From assembly GCA_019636015.1 (NCBI GenBank), contig JAHBYJ010000001.1, positions 1,612,001-1,676,000 of the forward strand: DNA of 64,000 bases. The letters run 5' to 3'. Below the pieces are notes generated by a model. The model saw only the letters and a list, made by a program, of their open reading frames with translations, searched no databases and had not been told where the DNA came from. Origin of the DNA: Parvibaculaceae bacterium (GTDB lineage Bacteria; Pseudomonadota; Alphaproteobacteria; Parvibaculales; Parvibaculaceae). This document shows, piece by piece, positions 50,712 to 59,205 of this stretch (the first letter of the stretch is position 1; each line of letters opens with the position of its first letter). The translations under genes were made by a program, and so were the position numbers.

Positions 50712-53147
50712 AACGGAGCCTTCTGCCGCCGCTTCTTCGCCGAAGCGAATGCGGATTTCCCGTTCGAGATCGTCGAAGAGTTCCGGTACATGCGCGAGAT
50801 GCGCGCGCTCCGCTTTCAGAATCGCCCGGAAGAGCCCCGCCTTCAATTTATCGAGATCGAGCCCGGCCTTGGCGATGGCGGCGGGTGCGCTGCTCGCGAC
50901 GATATCGACAAGCCGGTCGGCGGCATGGAGGCGGCCCCAGAGATAATCGTTTTCCCGCGCCCGGCGGCTGAAGAAGGCGGCAAAATAGCCGAGGTCGCGG
51001 CCCATCAGCGTGGCCGGTGCGCCACCCTCGCGGATCGCGCGCGCATCTTCCGGGCTGATGCGGTCCACCAGCACCGTGTCCACATCGTCGAGATCCTGCC
51101 ACTTGTTGAGAGGCAACGTCAGCACATCGAAAAAGGGAAAGCCCACATAGGCCTGCAACAATTCATTGCGGATATCTTCCGGCAGCGCCATTTCCGCCAT
51201 GGCGATGAAGCGCGCGTCGACCTCCTTGTCGAGCCCGACAAGGTTGAGTTCGGGCGCGATATGCGCGGTGAATGCGTCGATCTCATGCGGCTCGGCAATG
51301 CCGTCATCATAAATGAGCCGGCAGAGCCGCTTCGTATCCGGCGTCCGCAGTCTCGCCGTGGTTTCCGACTGGATGCGCTCGAGACAGCGGTAAAGACTCG
51401 CCTTGAAATCGTCGAGCGCCTCCGGCGCCGAGGTATCACCTTCCGCTTCGATGTTCTGGTAGAGCTCATTCAGCCGTCTGATCACGAAGCGCAGCCGCCT
51501 GACGCGGAAGCTCACGTCGAATTCGCGAAGGAAGCGGACCCAGGAATCTTCCTTGCTCGGGCTCTCGCCGCGCGCGGCATGGAGCGCCCACTTCACCGGA
51601 AAGATTCCGTTTTCCTTCGCCCATGTCTCGACGGTGCGCGAAAGCGCCAGCCTGTCGCTCGGGTGCTTCACGGAGCCGCTGAGATCGGCAACGATATTGG
51701 TGATCTGGTCGAGAACGGACGCAACCTTGAGCTGTATATAGGCATCATAGGCATAGCCCGCTTCGAGGGCGGCCTGTGCGTTCGCGCGGTTGCGCAGCGA
51801 CGCGAGCTCCTCCGCTGTCGGCATCTTGCCTGCGCTGCCATTGAAGAGTTCCATCACGCGCGCCCGCACATGCGGCCGCGTAGCGGCCACGATCTGGCGG
51901 TAGCGCCGCACCCGCTCGGAAAAATCGTGCAGCGTCTCGAGTTCGTCGCGCACCGGCTGGTTGCGTGGAATGTCGGAAAGCGCGCCTCTGATCGTGTGGA
52001 AAAAGCCCGGCGCCGCCCCGCCGCCTTCCACGCGGCCGCCTTTCGGATCGGGGTCGATATAGACGATGCGCCGGTCCACTTCCCGATAGGCGGGCCGCCC
52101 GCGAATGGCGGCAATGGCTTCGGCGAAGGGTTTGTTGTTGAGCACGCTTCCGTCGATGAAGGAGGCTTTCACCGGGTCCGAACCGGCCGCGATCAACGGC
52201 TTGAAATTTCCCGCGAGGAATTCCGTCTTTGTCCGCCAGGGAACGTCGTGATCGTAGAGAACGCCCTCGAGTTCGAGGATGCGCGCCGGCGGAAAGGCGC
52301 CTGGAAAGGAGGAGGTTGCCCGCGCCGCGAAGACGAGACCGGGCACATGCTCCATGTCGAAATCGCTTTCGACGGCGCCGCTCGGATGCTGGAAATAGCT
52401 GAACTTGAGGATATGCCGGTGCTCGCGCTCGCGGATCGACGCCGGATCGTGCAGTGGAATGTTCTGGCTGTAACCGTGAAAATCCGTCACCGAGACGATG
52501 AGGTCGAGCCGGTGGCCTGCGGGAAGCAGCGAGGCTCCTTTCGGATCGGGTTCGCCCATGGCCCGGCAGGCATCGAGCAGCATGCCGCTCATGATCGATC
52601 CAGAAAAGGGCGGCTGGAACCAGCGCGAGCGCGTGAAGCGCTGCAGCTTCTGCCGCATCTCGATATCGGGCGCATAACGCGCGAGCCATTTGTCCGTAAG
52701 CCCCCAGAAGAGAGGCTTCATGAACAGCTTGTCCCAGCGCCCTGCGATGTGCTCCTCATCCATCAGCGCCACGATGTCGGCCTGTTCGAGCCACATCTTG
52801 CGATGCGCATCGACGGGCAGGTCATGCGCGAGCGCCCGGGCGAGGAGCACGCCGTTGATGCCGCCGGCGGAAGCGCCCGCGATTGTATCGACGAAGACGC
52901 GCAGTTCGAGCGACTGGCCGATCGCCTGGATGAGTTTGAAGTAGAGTTCTTCCGTATCCGTCTCGCGGTCCGGATGGTCGAGATCGGAATAATTGGCATC
53001 GGCCTTGTGCGAGCGGCCGAGATCGTGGTGATAGACGCGCGAGGCGCGGACGAGCTTCAGGATCTCCTTCGTCACGCCATGCATGTAGATGGCGAGCGAT
53101 ACGCCGCCGTAGCAGACGAGCGCGATCCTGAGTTCTTTTTCCTTCAT
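50697..53147 (-). CDS. Large patatin-like phospholipase
   Basis: This 816-residue patatin-related protein (TIGR03607/DUF3376 type) has an N-terminal catalytic domain starting RIALVCYGGVSLAIYMHGVTKE. Its serine nucleophile is in GASAGGINGVLLARAL near residue 95 and the dyad aspartate is in SFIDGSVLNNKPF near residue 332. The C-terminal half is helical, without a recognised fold, and is shared by this subfamily. These are intracellular acyl hydrolases of unknown role. It is the last core gene before the island boundary at 53310. Confidence 0.85.
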   Translation of the reverse strand: MKEKELRIALVCYGGVSLAIYMHGVTKEILKLVRASRVYHHDLGRSHKADANYSDLDHPDRETDTEELYFKLIQAIGQSLELRVFVDTIAGASAGGINGVLLARALAHDLPVDAHRKMWLEQADIVALMDEEHIAGRWDKLFMKPLFWGLTDKWLARYAPDIEMRQKLQRFTRSRWFQPPFSGSIMSGMLLDACRAMGEPDPKGASLLPAGHRLDLIVSVTDFHGYSQNIPLHDPASIREREHRHILKFSYFQHPSGAVESDFDMEHVPGLVFAARATSSFPGAFPPARILELEGVLYDHDVPWRTKTEFLAGNFKPLIAAGSDPVKASFIDGSVLNNKPFAEAIAAIRGRPAYREVDRRIVYIDPDPKGGRVEGGGAAPGFFHTIRGALSDIPRNQPVRDELETLHDFSERVRRYRQIVAATRPHVRARVMELFNGSAGKMPTAEELASLRNRANAQAALEAGYAYDAYIQLKVASVLDQITNIVADLSGSVKHPSDRLALSRTVETWAKENGIFPVKWALHAARGESPSKEDSWVRFLREFDVSFRVRRLRFVIRRLNELYQNIEAEGDTSAPEALDDFKASLYRCLERIQSETTARLRTPDTKRLCRLIYDDGIAEPHEIDAFTAHIAPELNLVGLDKEVDARFIAMAEMALPEDIRNELLQAYVGFPFFDVLTLPLNKWQDLDDVDTVLVDRISPEDARAIREGGAPATLMGRDLGYFAAFFSRRARENDYLWGRLHAADRLVDIVASSAPAAIAKAGLDLDKLKAGLFRAILKAERAHLAHVPELFDDLEREIRIRFGEEAAAEGSVSAEA

Positions 53148-53309
53148 TGCCCCGCCGCCGCCCGTTCTGGCCAGATCCCGGATGAGCGGCCATAAAGCCG
53201 CGTCCCGGCCACTCTAATTGAGCAGGGTTTCACGACCAATTAACGATAATCGCCGCCCCGCCCATCAACGAGCGCCGATGGATTTAACCATATGATTTTA
53301 TTGGGAAAA

Positions 53310-53354
53310 TGGTGGACGGTACTGGACTCGAACCAGTGACCCCTGCGATGTGAA
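53310..53354 (-). pseudogene. 3' half of a tRNA gene (anticodon reads CAC, Val): likely attachment site
   Basis: Read on the minus strand this is the tail of a tRNA: anticodon loop TTCACAT, 3' arm CGCAG, five-base variable loop, T arm ACTGG-TTCGAGT-CCAGT, acceptor arm ACCGTCC, discriminator A and encoded CCA. The matching 5' half (GGACGGT at the start, D arm) is absent; sequence beyond 53354 no longer pairs well. It therefore cannot be a working tRNA and marks one end of an island inserted at a tRNA gene. Confidence 0.8.
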
Positions 53355-53571
53355 CACGAAGCTAAGCCACAAGAGCAAAACTATCGTCAGTCACGGAATC
53401 TCGAAAAACGCTTTAATGCCAGCTATTTCTCTAACAATGGTGGAGACGGATGATGTTGTCAATCGAAGCTGGACAGCGCGCTCGGTCCTTGCTGAGTGTG
53501 ACGGAATTGTGCCGAAATTTCCTGGTTGTGGTGCCAAGAAGACGGTCCGTAAATTCTCGTCAACAGGCGTT

Positions 53572-54873
53572 CTAGGAGATTTCGACCTCTAAACATGAAT
53601 TGATCCTTTCGAGAAGGAAGCGCTGATGGTCGATTCGCGTGCCATCTAGATTGAGCGTTGCCACGATCAACTTCTCATCCGAGTCCATGGTTGCGATCGA
53701 ATATGTTTGGTGGATGGGAGCGTTGGGCAAATCGGCGTGGTGGGGATAGAGCAGCATGACGTTCGAGCAGTTGTAAAGCCGGCCGTAGGCCATAAGCTGG
53801 TATACGTCCGCCTGGCTGACACCTTGCTTGGGATTGTCGATACGAGGGGTCATGCGTTTCCATTTCGTGTCGATGATCAGCGCGATCTGCTCACCTTGCC
53901 GGATGATGAGGTCCGGGCGGGTCCGGAACCGGCCAATATCGCCCTCGTAGAGACAGTCCCGGTGCCCTCCCTGCAGCGATACACGGAAGCTAGTGTCAGA
54001 AAGCGCCCGCGACAGGATTCGTCCGACATACTTCTCGAACAGGACGTTCATCTCGAAGAGCAGCGCATGGCCGTCGATTGTTCCGGCACTAGTCTGCTGG
54101 TGCCGATCCGAAAGAAATAGATCGGCTAGGGAGAGAAGAGCCCGCCAACGCCGGTTCGTGCGATCAAGGACAATCTGATCCCACCGAAGCGCGCTCGGAG
54201 GTACGTCGGCAACGTCGGCGTATACGAAAGTCAATTCGCGTAGCGCGCGCTGGTTATCCGGCGCGGCGGTCAAACGCGATAGTTTGCTGATCGCGGCACG
54301 CATGACCTGATTCAGCGCGATGTCTGGCGAAAGGGCGTCGAAACGGCACGCGAGCTTCTGCGGAGAGACCGCGAGCGTCGAGAATTGCCGCGTTACGTCC
54401 AGGCGCCCTCTGAGCGCGCGCAGGTCATCCTCGTGTTCGAGGTAGTGGCGCGGCATCCCCTGGCGGACCGCGTCCGTTAGCTTCGAGCAGAACAGTCGGA
54501 TCAGCAATTCGAGAACTGTCTCGCGCTGCCAGCCGAGTTGCGTCAGGGCACCCGCTTCGATTGGCAGATCGTAGGCTACCGCGAGCATGTGGATGAGGCG
54601 AGCGCGGAGGGTCTCGTCGGAGACTTCAGTCTCTCCTCCGCCCTCGATTTTAGGGAGAATTTCTAGCTGGCAGTCTGGGGTGGCAATGACACCAACGACG
54701 CCACGTGCGCGGAGCCCTTTGCGCCGGTGCTCCAGCACACCTTCGCCCCCGCGACCGGAAAGGACCGAGGCTCGCGCGACCGCGGCGAGGCGGTCTGCAT
54801 GCGCCTCGGGGATCTCGGATTCGTCAGAACCGTAGCCGATGCGCTCCCATTCGCGGATCGTACGGCGGATCAT
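53572..54873 (-). CDS. mcrC: McrC-family restriction endonuclease subunit
   Basis: This 433-residue McrC protein is the nuclease partner of McrB. The C-terminal PD-(D/E)xK site is RPDLIIRQGEQIALIIDTKWKR, with Asp near 321, Asp near 335 and Lys near 337. The N-terminal part includes GVIATPDCQLEILPKI and the family-typical YLEHEDDLRALRGRLD. McrBC-type systems cut DNA carrying modified cytosine or other marked bases. Its start overlaps the mcrB stop by four bases, so the pair is one operon on the minus strand. Confidence 0.92.
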   Translation of the reverse strand: MIRRTIREWERIGYGSDESEIPEAHADRLAAVARASVLSGRGGEGVLEHRRKGLRARGVVGVIATPDCQLEILPKIEGGGETEVSDETLRARLIHMLAVAYDLPIEAGALTQLGWQRETVLELLIRLFCSKLTDAVRQGMPRHYLEHEDDLRALRGRLDVTRQFSTLAVSPQKLACRFDALSPDIALNQVMRAAISKLSRLTAAPDNQRALRELTFVYADVADVPPSALRWDQIVLDRTNRRWRALLSLADLFLSDRHQQTSAGTIDGHALLFEMNVLFEKYVGRILSRALSDTSFRVSLQGGHRDCLYEGDIGRFRTRPDLIIRQGEQIALIIDTKWKRMTPRIDNPKQGVSQADVYQLMAYGRLYNCSNVMLLYPHHADLPNAPIHQTYSIATMDSDEKLIVATLNLDGTRIDHQRFLLERINSCLEVEIS

Positions 54874-57800
54874 ATCCCTGCCAACTTCCCATAGTCGAAG
54901 CCTTCAACTTCCGATCGCACTTCCCAACGAAACCGGGGAACCGCGTCACCATCCTCGAGGCCCGGAGGTCGTTTCAGGATTGAGCGCTTGAGAAAGCCAC
55001 CGGTGATCGGGCCCTCGTGAGATTCCAGATCGCCGAGGACCGCAGCGATCTTGGCCCAATCTTCAAAGAAGTATTCCGCAAGGAGCGGAATGACTTTGTG
55101 GCGCATAACCTCGTCAACAGCAGATCGGGAGTCGCACGAACTGAAGTAGGCATGACCGATCTGATGCTCGCGGTCATAGAGATACTCGATCCGTTCGTTG
55201 ATCGTGGAGAGAAGTCGCGGCAGGTCGATTCCGCAACTATGGGCAGCTTTCGTAAGGACGGACGCATCGGGCATCATCTCGCGGAAGGTGAAGCGGCGCC
55301 TGAGCGCGGTGTCGAGTAGCGCAACCGAACGGTCGGCGGTGTTCATTGTGCCAAGCACATGAAGGTTTGCCGGCACGCCAAAAAGACGCTTGGAATAGGA
55401 CAGCGTGAGCCGGATCTCGTTGTCAGTCCGCAGCCTCTTGTCGGGCTCAAGAAGCGTGATGAGTTCCCCGAAGACCTTAGAGATGTTTGCCCGGTTGATT
55501 TCATCGATGATGAGGACGTAAGGACGAGCGCTTTCAGCGGGGATTGATCTGTCCACGCCGAAAATAATGCACTCTAAGCCATCCCAGTCGACCAGAGCGT
55601 CCGTCAATTTGTAAACGGTGTGCTGCCGGAAGCCATTGGGGTAAAATCTCGCGCGCTCCGTTCCTCGGTCATCGCGCCAGAGCCATTCAATTGCCCGACG
55701 GTGGGGATGACGTTCCGCATCAGCCTCAAAGAAGTAGTTGCTGGTGATCGTGCCAAAGGCTCGCATTCTGTCACGCCCGTCTGAAACGACGACGTAGTCA
55801 CCTACCTGCATATCCGAGCGAAATGAAAAGGTGCATACAAGCTCGCCAGCATGGCTGCTAACCTCCTTGCCAATCTGACGTTCCAACTCGGCTTTGATTT
55901 CCGCCCAGTCTTCAAACTGCTCGTCCGTCCAATCGATCTCTTCAGCCCAGCCATGGCGGATTTCGTTGGCATCAAGAGCTTCCTTGATTTGTTCCTCTTC
56001 TTGAAGTCGCCGTCCGAGGGCGATCTTGAAAATTGGACGCGAGCGATCGAGCCGGCGATCGTCCGAATTTGCGCCTGGGTCCAAGCGAGCCCGTTCGCAT
56101 ATCCGCTTGAAAATGCCATCCTCGATCTTGAGGCGGAAACCGGCGGTATCTAGGTCGTCTACGTCCAGTCCTTGGTTCTCTGCGCCCTGTGTCTCCGGTC
56201 GCAGGCCCTCGACGAACTCCTCATAGCTCATCGACTGGTGGAAGGTGACGAACTCGATGCGCCCGGCCGCCAAAAGCCGTTGGTAGGCTGTCATGAGTTC
56301 GGCGCGATTTTCCGGGACTATCTCGCCGCATAGCCGAACCGCCTCTGCTGCAGTGGAGAATGTCTTTCCTGTCCCTGGCGGGCCGTAAAGAATGAGGTTG
56401 ACGGACGAAATCGACATCGGCTTCTCCAAGCGTTCACTCTTGTCAGCGGCTTCGTCTATGTCCACCGGTGACATGACGGCTTTATCGTTGGCGATCCAAA
56501 GGAATCCCTGGATATCCAGCCAATCCTGCGGTTCCCACCGCCACGCGTCGCGCATGATGGCGAATATTTTTGTGAAACCGTCGGCGAGGCGTCGGTAGTC
56601 CGTCGCTATATCGGCCTTGACTTCGACGAATAGTTTTTCCCCAGTCAGTGCTTCCCACGCCTCGTTGATCCTGGTGATTTTAAGTGGGGCCATTTCGCTT
56701 GGCCGCACCGTAGCCAATGCGGAAGTAAGAATATTGATCCGCTCACCGTAGGTAAGCGACGTAGCACCGCGCCCGCGCAGCGAATCAAGAGCGTCATGTG
56801 CGATTGCCAGGGCAACCTCTGTCGGCTCCTGGGATCGGACCAACCGACCAATGATCGCGTGAAACTCTGCGAGCAGGTCCGCGGCATTCTTGGCGATTGC
56901 GTCCTCGGTCTGCCATCTGACAAGGGGCCCGTCCTTCGCGGCCGTCTTCAGGATATCAAAGATGTTTTTGCCGAGGATTTCGTCAGTTGTGTCTTCCGCA
57001 AGCGCAGACTGGACACGGTCGATTGCCCGGACCTTATAGGCTTTTTCCCTCTCGGCCCAGCCGGTGCCAGGTTCGACGAAACTTCGAAAGTCTGGGCAAA
57101 GGGCAATGAACCGTTCCCGTAGTTTTTCAAGCGCCGGTTGGCTGATGCCACCTCGCGGTGGAACGCCAATCGCCTGAGCAATTTCGGGGGCAAGTTCATA
57201 GCGAACGAGCTTGTCACCTCCATATGTCAGGTAGTTCACCGATCCGCCTGCGATTGCCTTGACCCGCGAGGGGAGGCCGTCGATGAGCATGGCCCGGGCG
57301 ACATCGCCAATGTCTTCTGTCTCAATCGCTTCATCCGCTTTGTTGCCGGCCCCTCGCGGCTTGATTCGAAAGGCAGAGGCGCCGGTGGTGCGGTTGAAGT
57401 TCCTGACCGGTTGGAAAGGAGCGTCCGTGGCATCGAACAGGACAAACGGGCGGTCGGACTGAGCTGTTTCATCGAGCTGAAAGCGAAACACAGTGGCTGA
57501 ACTCTGGTCGGCTCCAACCCGTTCGGGTTCAGGGATATGCGCCATATCCTGAAACATCCGGCCACCGAGCGCCTGGCAAATGTTAGGCCACGCCTCCTTG
57601 AGACCAAGGGCCTCGTTTACATCGCGGACGAGCACTTCGACGTAGTCGCGACCTTCGTCCCGCGCAGGCTCGATGTAGTGCTCGAGGACGTATTGCCGTA
57701 TGCGGTCAGCGTTCTTCGCGGCTCCCGGAGGGTCGCCCGCTAGAAACCGCCCATATTGGCTCAACCAGCTCCCCCAGTTGGAGAGCCTCTTGTGGGGGGT

Positions 57801-58061
57801 CTCGGAGGCCGGCATCAAGATTCGGTAATCCTGCCCACCGTCGCGTGCGTCCTCCCGCATTTTTCTCAGGCGCTCCCGAAGCGACTCTAGCCTGTCAGCT
57901 TCCCACGCTTCCTTGAGGTCCTGATACGGCATGCCGAGCGCGGCAAGGTTGCGAGCGATCGTTTCTATTGCATAGACACGCGAGCTACGTCCTTTTTCTG
58001 TTTGTGCTCCCCCTCGTTCGAGCCATGTCTTGAACTCTTCCTTATTTTTCATTTTTTTCAA
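54870..58061 (-). CDS. mcrB: McrB-family GTPase/ATPase with an embedded EVE/PUA-like domain
   Basis: This 1063-residue AAA+ motor of an McrBC system has Walker A YGPPGTGKTFST at about 559-570, Walker B VLIIDEINRAN at 849-859, the sensor MNTADRS at 906-912 and an arginine cluster at 921-923. About 150 residues between Walker A and B (680-830) include MQVGDYVVVSDGRDRMRAFG, which looks like an EVE or PUA-type base reader. The 540-residue N-terminal part contains a wing-like segment (115-197, with IRQYVLEHYIEPARDEGRDY) seen in other nucleic-acid enzymes. McrB motors usually have one DNA-reading domain at the N terminus; this one may have two. Confidence 0.88.
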   Translation of the reverse strand: MKKMKNKEEFKTWLERGGAQTEKGRSSRVYAIETIARNLAALGMPYQDLKEAWEADRLESLRERLRKMREDARDGGQDYRILMPASETPHKRLSNWGSWLSQYGRFLAGDPPGAAKNADRIRQYVLEHYIEPARDEGRDYVEVLVRDVNEALGLKEAWPNICQALGGRMFQDMAHIPEPERVGADQSSATVFRFQLDETAQSDRPFVLFDATDAPFQPVRNFNRTTGASAFRIKPRGAGNKADEAIETEDIGDVARAMLIDGLPSRVKAIAGGSVNYLTYGGDKLVRYELAPEIAQAIGVPPRGGISQPALEKLRERFIALCPDFRSFVEPGTGWAEREKAYKVRAIDRVQSALAEDTTDEILGKNIFDILKTAAKDGPLVRWQTEDAIAKNAADLLAEFHAIIGRLVRSQEPTEVALAIAHDALDSLRGRGATSLTYGERINILTSALATVRPSEMAPLKITRINEAWEALTGEKLFVEVKADIATDYRRLADGFTKIFAIMRDAWRWEPQDWLDIQGFLWIANDKAVMSPVDIDEAADKSERLEKPMSISSVNLILYGPPGTGKTFSTAAEAVRLCGEIVPENRAELMTAYQRLLAAGRIEFVTFHQSMSYEEFVEGLRPETQGAENQGLDVDDLDTAGFRLKIEDGIFKRICERARLDPGANSDDRRLDRSRPIFKIALGRRLQEEEQIKEALDANEIRHGWAEEIDWTDEQFEDWAEIKAELERQIGKEVSSHAGELVCTFSFRSDMQVGDYVVVSDGRDRMRAFGTITSNYFFEADAERHPHRRAIEWLWRDDRGTERARFYPNGFRQHTVYKLTDALVDWDGLECIIFGVDRSIPAESARPYVLIIDEINRANISKVFGELITLLEPDKRLRTDNEIRLTLSYSKRLFGVPANLHVLGTMNTADRSVALLDTALRRRFTFREMMPDASVLTKAAHSCGIDLPRLLSTINERIEYLYDREHQIGHAYFSSCDSRSAVDEVMRHKVIPLLAEYFFEDWAKIAAVLGDLESHEGPITGGFLKRSILKRPPGLEDGDAVPRFRWEVRSEVEGFDYGKLAGI

Positions 58062-58292
58062 TCGCTATACGTCAAGTTGCCGGGAGTTCAACGCTTTGGC
58101 ACATTCTGTAATGGAGATCCGCCATTAGGCAACGGGCAAGGTCTGCCAGATATTTCGAAACGACGTCAATTATTTCAAGACAACACAATCGTCACTAGGC
58201 TGAGTGACGGCCACGGCAGATCGGCGATTATAGAACGATGCGCCGAGTCCCAGAGAGATCCGAGTATCGATTCCCTGTGGAAAGCTAGAGCT

Positions 58293-58568
58293 TCATATCT
58301 GGAAGCGGGCAGTCCTCTGTATGCGCCCAAGCTTCAGAGCCATCAAAAACTTACATTCACGAGATTCATCCACTTCCGTGTGGAGCGTCGAGCCGCGACC
58401 ACCTATTTGCAGTTGCGGCCAAAAGTCGGCTGCGTCGGATTCAAGCGCCAGCGCCGGCAACCCAAAAGCACGAGCAATCAGTTTGTCTTCGAAGATTACA
58501 ATCCTCACCAGTCCGAATGGATTGGCAGCGAAAACGATATCAACAAATGGCGTTGTCGGGTTCGACAC
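58293..58568 (-). CDS. Small hypothetical protein in the mcrB-primase spacer
   Basis: This is a GTG-initiated frame of 91 residues with well-mixed hydrophobic and charged sequence (FVDIVFAANPFGLVRIVIF, then AFGLPALALESDAADFW), more protein-like than the overlapping plus-strand frames. I recognise no family. It would be divergent from the primase and lies 232 bases upstream of mcrB. It may instead be chance. Confidence 0.35.
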   Translation of the reverse strand: MSNPTTPFVDIVFAANPFGLVRIVIFEDKLIARAFGLPALALESDAADFWPQLQIGGRGSTLHTEVDESRECKFLMALKLGRIQRTARFQI

Positions 58569-59205
58569 GGGTGCGCTGCGGTTAAATCATTTCGAAGAGC
58601 GGGGTATAAGCTCCATCTTTGAACTCGCTGAATTGCTTGATGACCTCGAACGCGACAGAAGGTCCTACGTCATTCGAGGCGAGCCGACGTCGAATGCGAT
58701 TCCTGGCCAATTGGTCCGACGGGTGAAACACGCGCAGTCCGATGGTACGCCGCCGATGTTTCGAGATGTCGACCGACCCTACCTGATGATCGACATTGAT
58801 CGTCTAGAGGCGCCGGCGGATATTGAGCCGACTTCTCTGGACGCTATTGGGCATGCTGTTCGTCAGCTGCCGTCCGAATTTCATGATGTATCGCTGTACT
58901 ACCAGTTTTCAGCTAGCGCGGGCTTGAACAGCGGGATCATCAAAGTCCATTTATGGTACTGGATCGACCGTCCGCTCAGCGATCTGGCGTTGAGAAATTG
59001 GGCCAAAGAGTACAACACTCAGTATGGGATGAAGCTCATCGACCCGGCGGTGTTTCAAGGAGTTCAGCCGCACTATGTCGCCGCCCCGATACTGGATGGC
59101 ATTCCGGATCCGATCCACTGCCGTTCCGGCCTTATCAAGAAACGCCTTGATCATGTCTCCTTGGTGCTGCCCGAGGCGATCCCGAAGCGTACCAATCAGG
59201 CGTAG
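58519..59205 (+). CDS. Archaeo-eukaryotic-type primase fragment
   Basis: This frame encodes the polymerase core of an AEP/prim-pol primase. The metal motif is YLMIDIDRLEAP, the second motif is SASAGLNSGIIKVHLWYWID (sxH type), and the ending is YVAAPILDGIPDPIHCR. Such domains usually open a single primase-helicase polypeptide in phages and satellites; here the frame stops at 59205 and the helicase continues one frame over. No good ATG is present. TTG 58519 is the best start I can offer, and the frame is open from 58321 with unconvincing sequence. Confidence 0.65.
   Translation, partial: GLAAKTISTNGVVGFDTGALRLNHFEERGISSIFELAELLDDLERDRRSYVIRGEPTSNAIPGQLVRRVKHAQSDGTPPMFRDVDRPYLMIDIDRLEAPADIEPTSLDAIGHAVRQLPSEFHDVSLYYQFSASAGLNSGIIKVHLWYWIDRPLSDLALRNWAKEYNTQYGMKLIDPAVFQGVQPHYVAAPILDGIPDPIHCRSGLIKKRLDHVSLVLPEAIPKRTNQA

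Noticed and set aside
53310..53395. A complete tRNA gene
   Set aside because: Only the part from the anticodon loop to CCA is present; no acceptor 5' arm or D arm can be found next to it.
53350..53592. 80-codon plus-strand frame at the island end
   Set aside because: It begins inside the tRNA remnant, overlaps the end of mcrC and has no family resemblance.
58002..58622. 206-codon plus-strand frame in the mcrB-primase spacer
   Set aside because: Its sequence is irregular and Arg/Ser/Cys-rich; it begins inside mcrB on the opposite strand and conflicts with the clear primase frame.
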